Of a stretch of 64,000 nucleotides of DNA, positions 23,033-34,767 are shown piece by piece. Source of the DNA: Atherinomorus stipes (taxonomy: Eukaryota; Chordata; Actinopteri; Atheriniformes; Atherinidae); contig JALJCO010000090.1 in NCBI GenBank assembly GCA_023101725.1, forward strand, positions 56,457 to 120,456. The letters run 5' to 3'. Below the pieces are notes generated by a model. It saw nothing but the letters and a program-made list of their open reading frames with translations, ran no database searches and was not told the DNA's origin. Position 1 is the stretch's first letter. Every line of letters starts with the position of its first letter. The position numbers were made by a program, and so were the translations under genes.

Positions 23033-23962
23033 ATAGCAGTTTACTGTGTGTTTTCAATGAATGTTTGTGAAATTAATTTTTCGTTTTATTTTTTTCTTGT
23101 TTTTATGATTCTGCAACCTGTATTCCATTAACATGACACCAATACAGCATGAATATTATAAAAGCCCCAGTTTTAATGAAAAAATAGATGTGTATTACTT
23201 GATTGTGCACTGCAAGATGACCTTTTAATGAGCAATTTTACACAAAGATTGCCAGGCGAGAATATGCCCAAAAAAATGCCCTGACTCCAGAGGGCTCTGC
23301 TTAGTCAGTGAGTGTTGTTTGACCAATAGGAGAAGCTCTGTCCCCAAGACACGCCTTGAAAGTCCGCCCCCATCATTTACATAATGAGACTGAAATGCAT
23401 AAAGAAATGTATAAAAGGTGACGAGGAAATGTAAGAAACAGAAATAAATACGCTCGGAAAAATAGAGTTAGAAAGAACAAGATTGGAAATACTGGGGGCA
23501 TAAATATGACTTGAATCTAAAAAAAAGTGCCAATAAATGAATAAATAAATAAAATGCCAGAGAAAAATAAATACAATTGTTTTTTTGAAGGAAAGAAATG
23601 TAAAAAGCATCAAATCATGAATTGATTAACTAGAAATTACACAATATACATTAATGTTGTATTTGATTGGTTTGTTAATGTAAAATTGATTTTTAAAAGT
23701 TTCTCTGTGTAACCAATTGGTAGTCTTTAGTTCTTTTTTGATCCATTTTAGTATTTTAGTATTTATTTTTGATTTTGTCAGTTTTGGTCCTCCATAAGAA
23801 CCACTCAAAAGGAAGAAATGTGATTTCATTTACTAATTGATGAAATCACATGAATGAATTGATCCAGTGATTTTTTTTTTTTTAATCAACCGTGGTCCGT
23901 GCTTTGGCCTTAAGTGCTACCTGGAGGGTGCATACACCTTTATGTGAACCTGGGCAGGCTTA
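23033..23962. other. Intergenic DNA, no gene seen
   Basis: AT-rich non-coding sequence. No recognisable frame or element ends. Confidence 0.55.
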
Positions 23963-23970
23963 CATACACG

Positions 23971-24850
23971 CAGGGCCGTTTCAAGGAATTATGGGGCCCC
24001 AAGCATAATGGACTTGAAGCCCCCCCCCCCTTCCAAGAAAAAAAGACTGCTGAAAAATTTGTATTTTTTAAATTTGAAAATTTGAAAAAAAAGGACGCAA
24101 CCACCCCCATGACGTATTAAAAAAAATGATAGGATTACTTTTTAATCAATCGTCGATCATAGTAGGGGGAACACACTCTGATGAAAACCGTGTAATGGAA
24201 ATGGACACGTGTCCAAATGGGCCCCATCATTGAGCCTCCACCGCTGGCTAACTACTGTCAATTGCAGGTGGATCGCAATATCTCAAGAAGACAAGCTTAA
24301 AAGTGGGATTTTCAACTTCTGCATGTCCGAGCTTAAAAACTCCAACTGTATGATGTAGTTCGTGACTAAAATAAGAAAGTAATATGATTTGGAAGCAGTT
24401 TTGGGTCTCCCTTGTGAAGCAGAAGTTTTCTTTCCCCAATCGCAATATCTCGGCAAGAAAAGCTTAAAGTAGGATTTTGAACTTCTACATGTTTGATCTT
24501 GAAAATTCCAACTGTATGAGGTAGACTGTGACTAATATAAGAAAGTTATATGGTTTGGAAGCAGTTTTGGGTCTCTCTTGTGAAGCAGAAGTTTTCTTTC
24601 CCCAATCGCAATATCTCAGCGAGAAAAGCTTAAAGTGGGATTTTAAACTTCTGCATGTCCAATCTTAAAAATTCCAACAGTATAGTGTAGCTAGTGTCTA
24701 AAATAAGAAAGAAAAGTGGTTTTGAAGCAGCTTGAAGTTTCTGTAACTGCTTGAGTGCTGCCCGGTTAAAGCTATGGTTTCTTGGGGCCCCAGTCCAGCT
24801 TGGGGCCCCAGGCAATTGTTTGGTTTGCTTGCCTTGTTGCAACGGCCCTG
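23971..24850. mobile_element. hAT element, 880 bp, with internal 167-bp tandem repeats
   Basis: Termini are CAGGGCCGTT in inverted orientation with an exact 8-bp duplication CATACACG (23963-23970 and 24851-24858). GGGGCCCCA motifs lie inside both ends. Starting at 24272, 24439 and 24605 are three tandem copies of a unit of about 167 bp beginning ATCGCAATATCTC. There is no transposase, so the element depends on a partner. Confidence 0.9.
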
Positions 24851-25309
24851 CATACACGTGATAAATAAAAGTCTTTGTGTTGATCTTGTTATCATGACAA
24901 GGTTTTAGCTGTTCAACTGTAAGTGGATTTGGTTTAGTTGTTGAATATAAATTAAACCAAGAGTGAGATCAATGAAATCAAGAATGTTGACGTCTGAATG
25001 AAACCTACGCACTTTGTACAGGAAAAGATGAACCCCCAGGTAAAAACGGTCAAGAAGCCCTGAATTAATCAGTGTCTGTAAGCATTCACTGTCCATCTGT
25101 CTGTCTAAATCAGAGAAAGTGGACGATTAAAATAGAGAGAATAGATTCTTCACCTGCAGCCTTTTGTGAGAGACCTGATCTGGAAAATCTACAAGAATCT
25201 GATAGATTTAAACAAGCATCTAAGGTCAAGACCTGAACCAGCACCTGTCTGATGAAGCTTGGGATTAAATTCTTGGGGTTGTTAATTCTCCATCATTCTG
25301 CTCTCGTCT

Positions 25310-25460
25310 CCCTACTGCAGTAAGGAGGTCCATCAGTCCCACATGTCTCAGACCAGGTTCTCTCTTATTTACCCAGACATGAACCCTCAGTGTGACACAT
25401 GTGGCAGTGATGAAGCCACACTGATTCACTCATTCTGGACCCGGTCTTGGAACATCTTGG
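25310..25460 (+). mobile_element. Fragment of an L1/Tx1-type LINE, C-terminal zinc region
   Basis: The plus strand reads MSQTRFSLIYPDMNPQCDTC followed by GSDEATLIHSFW. The CxxC then His spacing matches the C-terminal Cys-His region of L1-type reverse transcriptases. Only about 50 residues remain, directly left of TRIM C downstream DNA. Confidence 0.6.
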
Positions 25461-25524
25461 CAGGTCTGTGGTTTCTTTATTCTATACGGCTGTGTAATGT
25501 ACAAAGAAGCTCTTTATAGGCTAT

Positions 25525-26145
25525 TGTTATATTGTTTGAAAATTCAATTAAAAGATTGTTGATTAAAATAAAATGAACAAAAATCAATGATAACCTTCAT
25601 TTTCACATTTACTCTGATTTTTATTTCTCTGCAAACAGAATGAAACAAAAATGTTTTGTCCATATTTACATTTCAGGCTGCAACATGTTTCAGAAAAACA
25701 TTAAAAATGAGATAATTTAGATCTAATAATGAGGGAAATGATGATGATGTAAAACATTGACTGTAATGATGATTTGGTCCAACAAAGTCACTTTGGATAT
25801 TACTGTAAGGAGGCTAACTGCTCTGTGTGGCTAACTCAGAGTGAGATCCTCCTGGAACAAGCGGAGGAATAAGCATCATTTCTACACTGTTTGGAACAAC
25901 TGCTTCCTTATAGATCCATGAACAGCTGAGGAATGGGGGGAAACAGAGTTAAAGCATTTCTCTTTATCAAACAGAGCTCCGTTCCATTTATCTGCTGATC
26001 CACTGACTTCTTTCAACCTTTGACATCAGTGATTCCCTCCTGTTCTGATTTCAGCTTCAAACTTCCTGTTTGACACTGAAATCACTGAATTTCAAGCAGA
26101 TCAATGAGGTTTAATGTGAACTCTGTGTTCTTCATCCTGAACACA
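25525..26145 (-). other. 3' flank of TRIM copy C, candidate polyadenylation signal
   Basis: Shared with copy B (7880-9006 without its MITE) and in its gene-proximal part with copy D. AATAAA on the minus strand at 25620-25625 is conserved in B and would give a 3' UTR of about 520 bases. It has the empty site GCTTCAAA at the position where B carries a hAT MITE. Confidence 0.55.
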
Positions 26146-27522
26146 TCAGAGCTGCTGTTTCATCACTGAGACCTTCACAGGTAAAACATGAACTTTACCA
26201 ACAACAGCTATGAATGGAAACATCGTGTCAGTGAAAGTGTGTGTGAAGGTGTGTATGTGTGTGTTAGTATCAGGATCAGAGAACAACAGTTTTCCTCTGT
26301 TCCAGTCCAGATTCACTCTGATCCTCTGAAGCTTCTTCTGAACTGGAAGATCAATGTTAGAACCTGGAGACCGTGCTGAGTATTTATCAAAAATGAACTC
26401 TATTCCCCATAATCCAGACCATATGTCTTCTTTCCTGTTTGCAGACTCTGCTAACACACCTACTATCCAGTCTTCACTGTCTCGAACATCAACATCCCAG
26501 CTGTGAGTTCCTGAGTTAAAACCCTCAGAACTCAGAACAGAATAATAACTAATCCTCTCTGGATTATCAGGAAGTTTCTGTATCTTTCCTACTTCCACAC
26601 TGGTCAGATCTTCAGACAGGAAGAGATCTGGACCAGCAGTGTTTGGGTCCAGAATGAGAGGAGTGTAGCAGACCAGGTCCTTCATGTTGTTCCAGATGTT
26701 GAAGGCCAGGTTGCCCAGGTGTTTGGCCTGGTCTATCAGAGCTCCTGAGTGCAGCTGTGGATCATCCAGCAGGGGGCAGCGCTGGACTCTTTCCACTGCA
26801 GCCTTGTAGTTGTTCAGGAATGAGACGTCTGCAGCTCTCAGCTCCTCCTCTGTGGTTCTGACTGTGTCTGAAAGAGCTGCTATCTCTCTGCTCAGAGCCT
26901 CCATCTTCTCCTTCATCATCCCACTCTTCTGCTCCTCTTCCTCCCTCAGTGCAGCCAGCCTGGCCTCCTCTTCCTCTGCTAGAAACTGATGAAGCTTCTT
27001 AAACTGCTCCTTAATCTGCCTCTCTGTGTGTCGGGCCTGGACCTTAATGTGTTCTGCTGTTTGATCAAACTTCTTCTGAACTTTCTTCTGGAGCTCCAGT
27101 TTCTTCTTTAATGGTTCCAGAGTTTCCTGAAGTTCCTTCCTGTGCTGTCCTGCAGCTTCATCGATGGGTCTGAATCTGTGGTTGGTGTGTTTTTCTGAAT
27201 CTCTGCAGATGAGACACACTGGCTGCTGATGGTCCAGACAGAAGAGTTTGAGTTTCTCAGAGTGCAGATGGCAGAGACCTGCTGAAGCTTTCTGATCTCT
27301 CTCCTGTAAGAAGGACTCACACACATTCTTCAATGCCAGACTTAAAGGTGGATCCTTTGAAGATCTTCTCTTACAAACGGGACACTGACGTGTTGGTTTC
27401 TTTGTCCACCAGTTCTTCAGACAGTCTCTACAGAAGCTGTGGCTACATGACAGAACAACAGGATCTCTGAAGACGTCCTGACAGACCGGACAGCAGAGAT
27501 CCTCCTCTGATCTGGAAGCCAT
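26146..27522 (-). CDS. TRIM35-like E3 ubiquitin ligase, copy C (intact)
   Basis: 458 residues in one coding exon. The ATG at 27520-27522 is chosen because the longer frame upstream begins with GTG and crosses a predicted splice acceptor. The RING is C3HC4 (C11, C14, C26, H28, C31, C34, C47, C50). The B-box 2 ligands are C84, H87, C95, D97 or H98, C103, C106, H112 and H115. A coiled coil follows (about 122-255), then PRY from about 289 and SPRY to the end, with [12 protein letters not shown] as landmark. Length and order fit class IV TRIMs, which are cytosolic E2-dependent ubiquitin ligases that recognise targets through PRY-SPRY. It resembles fish proteins named TRIM35-like or zinc-binding protein A33-like. 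All zinc ligands are present, so it is likely functional. The exact substrate is unknown; an antiviral or innate immune role is inferred from the family. Confidence 0.93.
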   Translation of the reverse strand: MASRSEEDLCCPVCQDVFRDPVVLSCSHSFCRDCLKNWWTKKPTRQCPVCKRRSSKDPPLSLALKNVCESFLQERDQKASAGLCHLHSEKLKLFCLDHQQPVCLICRDSEKHTNHRFRPIDEAAGQHRKELQETLEPLKKKLELQKKVQKKFDQTAEHIKVQARHTERQIKEQFKKLHQFLAEEEEARLAALREEEEQKSGMMKEKMEALSREIAALSDTVRTTEEELRAADVSFLNNYKAAVERVQRCPLLDDPQLHSGALIDQAKHLGNLAFNIWNNMKDLVCYTPLILDPNTAGPDLFLSEDLTSVEVGKIQKLPDNPERISYYSVLSSEGFNSGTHSWDVDVRDSEDWIVGVLAESANRKEDIWSGLWGIEFIFDKYSARSPGSNIDLPVQKKLQRIRVNLDWNRGKLLFSDPDTNTHIHTFTHTFTDTMFPFIAVVGKVHVLPVKVSVMKQQL

Positions 27523-27950
27523 TTGGTCTGAGAGTGAAGCTGAAAACACAGCAGACAGAAAGTCCAGTCAGTCATGGCTGCCCTCCCTCCTCTGCTAACT
27601 CCATCAACCTGACTCTGAGTGGTGTTTCTGCTCAGACTCACCTTCAGTGTGTGGACTGGGAGCAGCTTGAAGTTTCCCACTTTTCTTTCCTGCAGCTGGA
27701 CTCACTCAGAGGAAGATGAAGGTGAATCTGATCGTCTGTAGAGACCAAGAATCACTGACTGTTTCCTGCTTCGTCTCAGCTCAGTCAGGTGAAACTTTAT
27801 CAGATCTCTGCTGCTGCCTCACCTGTAATTCAGGTGTGTTTTATTCCAGAGTTCAGAGGTCAGTCTGACAGCAGCTGTTTATGTTAATGATAAACAGGTT
27901 TTACATTCTTACCTGCAGATTTAAAGCAACAACCTGAATGCAGACTGTAA
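27523..27950 (-). promoter_or_regulatory. 5' UTR exon, 102-bp intron and probable promoter region of TRIM copy C
   Basis: On the minus strand the donor GTGAGT at 27641 and the acceptor TTTCAG ending at 27540 bound a predicted 102-bp intron. The acceptor is preceded by CTTTCTGTCTGCTGTG, a good pyrimidine tract. Exon 2 then begins 18 bases before the ATG. The exon upstream of 27641 would be non-coding. The region is conserved in all four copies. No core promoter motif was confidently found. Confidence 0.5.
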
Positions 27951-28863
27951 AGTATTCACACCCCCACACTGGCCCTCATTCATTAAATGATCGTACGATG
28001 GAAATCTTTACGTACAACCATTTCCACACAAGACTCAACTTTTATCAATTTGGACGTGAGCGAAGGATACGATCAAATCTAACGACAGCTCCTAGTTCGT
28101 GTACGCAAGTTTGAGTCAGTGTGGATTTGTGAGTCAAATAAATTCAGTCAGGCTTATGGCGCGTTCGATTTTAAACTTGGAAAGCAGACTTTCTGAGTTC
28201 GCAGTTGGAAATACTGCACAACTGAAACGCCCGTAAAAGTTGGATTTCCTACTCGGACTCACCAGCTCCCTCTTCTCCCACTAAAGATGGCTGCATCCAT
28301 TAACACTTATTAAACCCAGTAATAAACAGTCATATTTGTCCGAACATAAAAAAATAGTTTTACTCGTTTCTGGCCTCAGATTCCTTCGGTCCTTTATTTC
28401 TTCCTTTATGTACAAATTTATAATCAGCTATTCTTTTTTTTTTTTAACTTCAATGAGGCTTAAAATTGAACTAATATATCGCCACATACTAAATGTTTTT
28501 AATGAATGATTGTTAAGAGGCTTGTTTTCTTAATGAGGTATCTAATTATGTTTCAGGACATGATATAATACACATATTTTTTTGTGAACAGACAAGCAAT
28601 CAAAACAAGTTTCCTGGTGGCATTCATATTGCTTTTCCCATTTTTCCCACTTTAACCACACAAATTCTCCCAACTTGTATGTGATGTAATTCCCACCTCT
28701 GACCTCTGAGTCTAATCGAATGCACCATTATGAACAGGAAGTCTGGCACAGCTGTTTAGTCAAGATGTTCTCTGTGGGCTGGCCCACAGTAATTATGTGG
28801 GCACTGAATTATACTATCAGAGTTGCTGTCTTTGTAGCAGCAAGGCCGTCATTTCAAAGAAAG

Positions 28864-29518
28864 TAGAGATGTGACGTTCATGAACTAATTGATTCTCTGG
28901 AATGGCTCTTTTAAATGAATGATAAGAATCGAGTCACAGTGTCCAGCTGTTCATTAGCCACTCTTTTTTTTTATATCCAAATTGTCCACACTGCCTTCTC
29001 ATGACACGTGTGACATCATGGGACTCTGATGTCCAACACGGTTCATTCATATGATCCATGAACAGAAAATATTGTTCGGAAACAAAAACTGTGGGTTCCA
29101 AACCATTTACTTAAATTTGCACTGATGTTTGTTCTATCTATTCTATATCTAAAATTGATTCTAATTATATTTATATTTTTCTTTTTTTTTGTAGTTTTTC
29201 TGCTAAAAATTCCTTTATTAGATTTTATATAAGTATTTTTTTTACTAGCTCTGATTCTTATCTATTTTGAGTTTTTCATCACTAAAATGTTCTTGTGTTG
29301 AAAATTTTTGAGGAAAGTTGTTTTGCATGGAAGTTGAAATCTCACCTTTTAATTGCTACCAGTGATTTACTTCATGAAAACGAGTTACTGGTGATTGAAT
29401 TCTAAAATAAAAAATAATGAGTCAAAAATAAGAACAAGACAGTCTTTTGAATATTTCTTTTAAAGGAACAGCTCTCCAAGAACCAGCTCTCTTCAAAGAG
29501 CCATAAGTCCCATCTCTA
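28864..29518. mobile_element. hAT-type MITE (duplicate of 1866-2519)
   Basis: Same ends (TAGAGATG / CATCTCTA) and the same flanks as the block A copy. It was carried here by the duplication rather than inserted independently. Confidence 0.75.
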
Positions 29519-30218
29519 AAAGAAAATACTGTGAGAAAACATCAAGGGGTCACATGTACACAACTCACGGTGCAGAACAGAACAAGGACCCACACAGCAT
29601 GATGGGAAATATTTGAACAAAGTCACTGATGTCACAGAAGTATGTGAAATATAATAAGAATCGTTTTCCTGCGATAACGAGGTAATGAAGATGGACGCAA
29701 AAATTTGTTTACTGTGTTACAGCTGATTTATTGATCAAAACAGACCCGATGGCAGCCGGGAGGGCTGAAGTCATGCCATACTGTAGCTATATATGTAGCA
29801 ATCTGTGAAAGAGTTGAAATCACTATTTCAACCTGCACTCACCGGCCACTTTATTAGGTACACCTTGCTAGTACCGGGTTGGACCCCTTTTGCCTTCAGA
29901 ACTGCCTTAATCCTCTGTGGCAAAGATTCAACAAGGTACTGGAGACATTCCTCAGAGATTTTGCTCCATTTTGACATGACAGCATCACAGTTGCTGCAGA
30001 TTTGTCGGCCATGATAAGAACATCCCATTCCACCACATCCCAAAGCTGCTCTGTTGGATTGAGATCTGGTGACTGTGGAGGCCATTTGAGTACAATGAAC
30101 TCATTGTCATGTTCAAAAAACCAGTCTGAGATGATTCACACTTTATGACATGGTGCGTTATCCTGCTGGAAGCAGCATCAGAGGATGCTACACTGTGGTC
30201 ATAAAGGGATGGACATGG

Positions 30219-30837
30219 TCAGCAACAATACTCAGGTAGGCTGTGGTGGTTAAACCGCCACGTTGGTACTAAGGGACCCAAAGTGTGCCAAGAAAATCTC
30301 TCCCACACCATTACACCACCACCACCAACCTGAACCGTTGATACAAGGCAGGATGGATCCATGCTTTCATGTTGTTGACACCAAATGCTGAGCCTACCAT
30401 CCGAATGTTGCAGCAGAAATGGAGACTCATCAGACCAGCAACATTTCTCCATCTTTTATTGTCCAATGTTGGTGAGTCTGTGTGAATTGTAGCCTCAGTT
30501 TCCTGTTCTTAGCTGACAGGAGTGGCACCCGGTGTGGTCTTCTGCTGCTGTAGCCCATCCGCCTCACAGTTTGGCGTGTTGTGCATTCAGAGATGCTCTT
30601 TTGCATGCTTTGGCTATAACAAGTGGCTACTTGAATAACTGTTGCCTTTCTATCAGCTCGAACCAGTCTGGCTGTTCTCCTCTGACTTCTGGCATCAACA
30701 AGGCATTTGTGCCCACAGAACTGCTGCTCACTGGATATTTTCTCTTTTTCAGACCATTCTCTGTAAACCCTAGAGATGGTTGTGCAGGAAAATCCCAGTA
30801 GATCACCAGTTTCTGAAGTACTCAGATCAACAACCAT
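30219..30837 (-). pseudogene. Tc1-like transposase remnant (block C)
   Basis: Same two overlapping frames as 3221-3839: a helix-turn-helix N-terminal part (30430-30837) and a WSDESPFLLQHSDGR part (30219-30452), out of register. The two copies differ at several residues, so both have drifted since duplication. No complete catalytic triad can be read. Confidence 0.85.
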
Positions 30838-30912
30838 GCCACGTTCAAAATCACTTAAATCACCTTTCTTCCCGTTCTGATTGTACGTTTTTATTCAACT
30901 ATCTACCATTAA

Positions 30913-31758
30913 TGGGCTCTATGCACGACTCTACTACTTCCTGAACTTAAAGGGGAACTTCAGTTATTTTTAATCTGGACCTATTTTCAAGCATGAAATA
31001 CGTTCATTAACTCACCCAGACAGTTTTGGTGCAACTTGAATCCCTTCGGGAGATATCGAGATCAGCGTATGCGCAATATAATGGGAGAGATTGGGCAACC
31101 GCGTCCAGCCTCTAAATAAGGCATTATCTGCCACAAACTCCTTCATTTCACCAATGTTTTGTTACCAAACATTAGTCGGAACCCCCTGTGAGCTCGAAGC
31201 GGCTTTGTCATGGTGATTTGTCCTTCTTTACAGACGTTTACTTGTTATGGTGTCGCATAATAGTGACGTTATCAAAGCCGGTGCTGTAAAAAGTTTGTAA
31301 ATAAAGGACGAATCACCACGAAAAAGCTGCTTCGATCTCATAGGGGGGGGGGGGGGTTGGTAACAAAACATTGGTGAAATGAAGGAGTTTGTGGCAGATA
31401 ATGCCTTATTTAGAGGCTGGACACGGTTGCTCAATCTCTCCCATTGTATCGCGCATACGCTGATCTCGAGTGGATCTAAATATCTCCCGAAGGGATTGAA
31501 GTTGCACCAAAACTGTCTGGGTGAGTAAATGAACATATTTCATGCTAGAAAATCAGTCCAGATTGAAAAAAAACCGATGTTCCCTTTTCAAGTAGCTCCT
31601 TTGTTTCTTGTCTTTCATTACTGGACAGACTGATTGATCCAGGTGTGTCTGGCTGAGGTCAGGCACATCTGGATTCATCACGTCATCCAGTAATGAAAGA
31701 CAGGAAACACAGGAGCCACCTTAAGTTCAGGAAGTAGTGGAGCTGTGCATAGAGCCCA
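30913..31758. mobile_element. Foldback element with inner foldback (duplicate of 3916-4765)
   Basis: TTAA at 30909-30912 and 31759-31762 flanks TGGGCTC...GAGCCCA. The inner foldback starts at 30951 after TTAA. Its right end, near 31585, is mutated (CCCTTTTCAAG instead of CCCTTTAAG), so it can no longer be a clean TTAA end. Confidence 0.8.
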
Positions 31759-32717
31759 TTAAATAACTCCCACCGCACAGGGTATGCTTGGCTGATGAAA
31801 CAGTGTCTCACTCAAATTTAGACATCAGTTACTATCTCTTATCAGTTTTATTGGCACACAGCATTCACACATTTAACATGCACGCCATGCTAACTAGCAC
31901 CTGTACAGCAACCGTGTCATTAGCCAGGTAAACAACTGAAACACAGAAAACAAACAAAACCCACAACATTAATAACACGGACATATTATCACTTATAAAA
32001 TCTGTATTAAGAAATTAGCAGGGAAACTACAAGTTTTAATATTCATTAATATTCACAACATTGCTCACCAGCTCAGCTTCACCGGTCCAAACAGCAATGT
32101 CTGTGTGAAAAGAGATCCGGCAGAAACATGTGCGGACAAAACCACATAGGTGAATCCACCAAAATAAGACACAACAGGAAGAATGATGTTATCAAAAATA
32201 AATAGGCTAATTGAAAATAAATACATGGGAGGTTTACTGATGATAAATCACAGGCGTATAAACAATTGGACAACTGAGAGAAATATAACTCCACACACTG
32301 ATGCTCCGTTTGAGCTGCTGCAGATCGTCTTGACCATGTCTACATGCCTAAATGCATTGAGTTGCTGCCATTGGCTGATTAGAAATTTGCGTTTATGAGC
32401 TGTTGGACAGGTGTACCTAATAAAGTGGCCACTGAGTGTATGTTAGACTTGATAGATGTAAAGTCCGATGCATTGATCAGTGATGAATGTTCCTTGATCT
32501 GCATCAGCTTGCATCAGTTGCTCGGATGCAAGTTTACGGTAGATGGAGGAACATCCATCACTGATCAATGTCCATGTGATACACCACCAATACTCACTAC
32601 AAAAGTAGAAACAATAAGTGGTCAACAGCAACTTCACCTGATGTGATGGAACATTAGACAATTAAAAAGTCAACTCAACCTAGACAAATACATTTAAGAG
32701 CCTGTCCAGCTTAAAGA

Positions 32718-32959
32718 GGGCAAGCCTGGATTAAGGAAGCAGGGGCCCCTGGGCACAAAGTCTTGAAGGGCCCCTCCAATCACAACCAAAAGGACATCAT
32801 ATATAATGTCCATCATTCAGATTTCACACCGCATTATTGTAAAAGATTTCTCAGGTGGCAGCAACAACATGAAGACAATACATTGCGATCAAACTATAGC
32901 GCATGGAGTTTCTTTGTATCTTTTTTGTCTTCCTCTTTCTTTCTCTGTCCTCCTCTTAT
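32718..32959. other. Unassigned DNA after the duplication end
   Basis: Begins with GGCAAGCCTGGATTAAGGAA and GGGGCCCCTGGGCACAAAG, which looks like one end of a hAT-like MITE. No partner end was located and there is no gene. Confidence 0.4.
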
Positions 32960-33236
32960 GTCTTTATAAACTATCAGAGCCAGATGACTACGGACCAGCT
33001 GTCCTCACATCTCACATCATGAAAGTCCTGCAGAAACTGTCACTGGCTCACCTCAATAAGCAGTCAACATCTCTCAGGACCCATTCCAGATTGCATATCA
33101 TAATGTCTTGAGGTTGAAAGCACCATCATCTACCTGCTTCAGAGATCTCACTCTCATCTGGACCAACCAGGCAGCACTTTGAGGGTCATATTCTTTGATT
33201 TCTAAAGTGTTTTTAATACGATTCAGCTGCTTTGTT
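32960..33236 (+). mobile_element. L2-type LINE fragment (reverse transcriptase)
   Basis: The plus strand reads DDYGPAVLTSHIMKVLQKLS and continues with stops into a stretch equivalent to the RVMFFDFSSAFNTIQ motif of the LINE at 47665-49940. It is a short dead fragment of that same family. Confidence 0.75.
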
Positions 33237-33400
33237 ACAGTGTTTTTTTTGTTTTTGTTTTTTCTCTTCCGGCTGTCAGCGAGTGCAGACGTGCTTTCCT
33301 CTGCTCTGTTCCCTTCCTCCCTGTTTTCCCTGCGATCTTTGTCTTGTCACTCCTCTGAGCCTCTCTCTGCATTTTTCTCCTAAATCCTAAAACTTCAACT

Positions 33401-33783
33401 ATGGATCTGGACGGCGGGTCTCTCATTACAACAGATAATATTTTTTTACCCAGAGACAAGGTGCAGGGGGCGGCATCTTGTCCGGACGGGACGTACCAGC
33501 AGGTCACACCAAAGACCTGTACATGTTTGGATTAATGATAACTGGGTTCCTGCTGATTGGAGCTGTCGGGTACCTGGTTCATCGGGAAATTCTGAAGCTG
33601 ACGGCAGCTGTGGGCAGGCTGCCGTCCGAGCTGTTTCTCTGAGCTACCAACACTCAGACTCAAACTTTGTGCACGTTGACTCGCGTGGATGCCCTGTGGG
33701 GCAAACTGGGGACGATGTCTGACAGCATAAAGGATGTTGGGTTCCACCTGGAGCAGTTGGAGACTCGGATTGGGGGTAGTTAA
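33401..33783 (+). pseudogene. Decayed small membrane-protein-like frame inside the retroposon
   Basis: An ATG at 33401 (MDLDGGSLITTDNIFLPRDK) opens a frame that ends at 33535. A frame overlapping it contains a hydrophobic segment (LMITGFLLIGAVGYLV, about 33532-33579) and stops at 33640-33642. It then continues without another stop to 33781-33783 with a helix-prone stretch. One frameshift and one stop separate this from a single frame of roughly 125 residues. I do not recognise the product; a single-pass membrane protein is an inference from hydrophobicity alone. Confidence 0.4.
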
Positions 33784-33830
33784 CACAAATTTGGCTGATT
33801 CGGTCGCCTCTGAGACCTGCTGAAGACTTT

Positions 33831-33908
33831 GAAGAAAGAAAAGGAGGGAGAAGGAGAAAAGGAAAAAGGGAGGAGAGAAAAGAAAAAAAAAAAAGGAAAA
33901 AAGAAGGG

Positions 33909-33941
<33 letters not shown>

Positions 33942-33961
33942 AAGAAAAAAGGAAAAAAAAG

Positions 33962-34047
<86 letters not shown>

Positions 34048-34105
34048 GAAAAAAAAAAAAAAAAAAAGAAAAGAAAAAAAAAAAAAAAAAAGAAAAAAAG
34101 GAAGA
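33831..34105 (+). repeat. Uninterrupted 275-bp homopurine tract
   Basis: Only A and G on the plus strand, first GGA-rich and then A-rich with scattered G. It can form triplex or slipped structures and its length is likely uncertain in assembly. The long poly-Phe and poly-Lys frames across it are artefacts. Confidence 0.97.
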
Positions 34106-34582
34106 CAGGCAGACGGAAACATGCCTCCGCCTGGACACAAACTATCTCCTTATCTCAATCTGCAGAAGTGAGGCTCTGCAACCCCCCCCTCCACGAGAAC
34201 AGTTGGGACTCTCTGAAGGCCGTCTCGATCATCTACGGACTGTGTGTGAGCCGCTGTCTCTTGCTTACGCACACACATTTTCACGACACTGATGTGCACA
34301 TCCCACTGCACTACTGGTCCTTCTTCTTACCCGCCCTGCTGGACAGACTGAGCTGACGGGTGCCTATGCCGCGCCCTCGCTCTGCTGTTTGGGGGGGAAC
34401 CCTGCCCTTCCTGCCCACCATGTGTCTATGTTGTGACTGTCGAGTTCGTGCTTCTCTGTACTGGTGTGTGTTTTTTTTTGTCTCCAAGGTTTCCACCTGC
34501 ATATGTGGAGAGTTCGGAGACCTCTTTTTTTTACCACCAACCCATCTGTCCTCATGTTACCGTTTTCTTTCTGCAAAGGTGC

Positions 34583-34754
34583 TGTTGTGTTCGTGTTTTA
34601 AATGATGAAGGAGGCTTGCCGTTGAACAATTGTACTGTTTAATCACGTTATGTGATCTGCACTCATCTGTGTATCCGTGTTCTTCTTCTACAGGATAATT
34701 GAGGAGAGCTTAACTAACAGTAGCGACTCCTAGTGGTAAACACCAATCATGACA
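34583..34754 (-). repeat. Gypsy 3' LTR
   Basis: 172 bp, reading TGTTGTGTTC...CATGACA on the plus strand. Differs from the other LTR only at three positions in the AATTGAGGAGAGC...CAGTAGC region. Confidence 0.93.
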
Positions 34755-34767
34755 TCCCCCTTTCTTC
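34755..34767 (-). promoter_or_regulatory. Gypsy polypurine tract
   Basis: On the minus strand GAAGAAAGGGGGA lies directly before the 3' LTR, as expected for the plus-strand primer of reverse transcription. Confidence 0.75.

Larger units (their letters stand above)
29836..32438 (-). mobile_element. Tc1-like transposon (copy in block C), interrupted
   Basis: Left end CACTCACCGGCCACTTTATT, right end inverted and followed by TA. The body lies at 29836 to about 30880 and about 32299 to 32438. The DNA between is the nested foldback (30913-31758) plus about 540 bp of unassigned insert. Confidence 0.85.
26999..32717. repeat. Segmental duplication, block C (partner 1-5721)
   Basis: Direct-orientation partner of the left-edge block, about 27.0 kb away. 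It carries the same hAT MITE, the same Tc1 element and the same nested foldbacks. Differences are single bases and small indels, plus a longer G run near 31343-31356. Sequence diverges abruptly at 32718. Confidence 0.95.
33237..34582 (+). mobile_element. Unclassified retroposon, left part (split by the Gypsy element)
   Basis: Continuous with 40036-40185 once the Gypsy element is removed, since the shared GGTGC is the target duplication. The right part ends GGGGATCAATAAAGTATC followed by CTTTAT units, a typical fish retroposon 3' tail, so the sense strand is plus. It contains a decayed open frame (33401-33783) and a long purine tract (33831-34105). No reverse transcriptase was recognised. Confidence 0.6.

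Noticed and set aside
27700..27800. Possible interferon response element upstream of TRIM C (GTGAAACTTTA, GGAAACAGTC)
   Set aside because: Single GAAA cores only; the required paired GAAANNGAAA spacing is absent.
33532..34356. Long poly-Phe frames (minus) and a poly-Lys frame (plus)
   Set aside because: They are translations of the 275-bp purine tract and its flanks.
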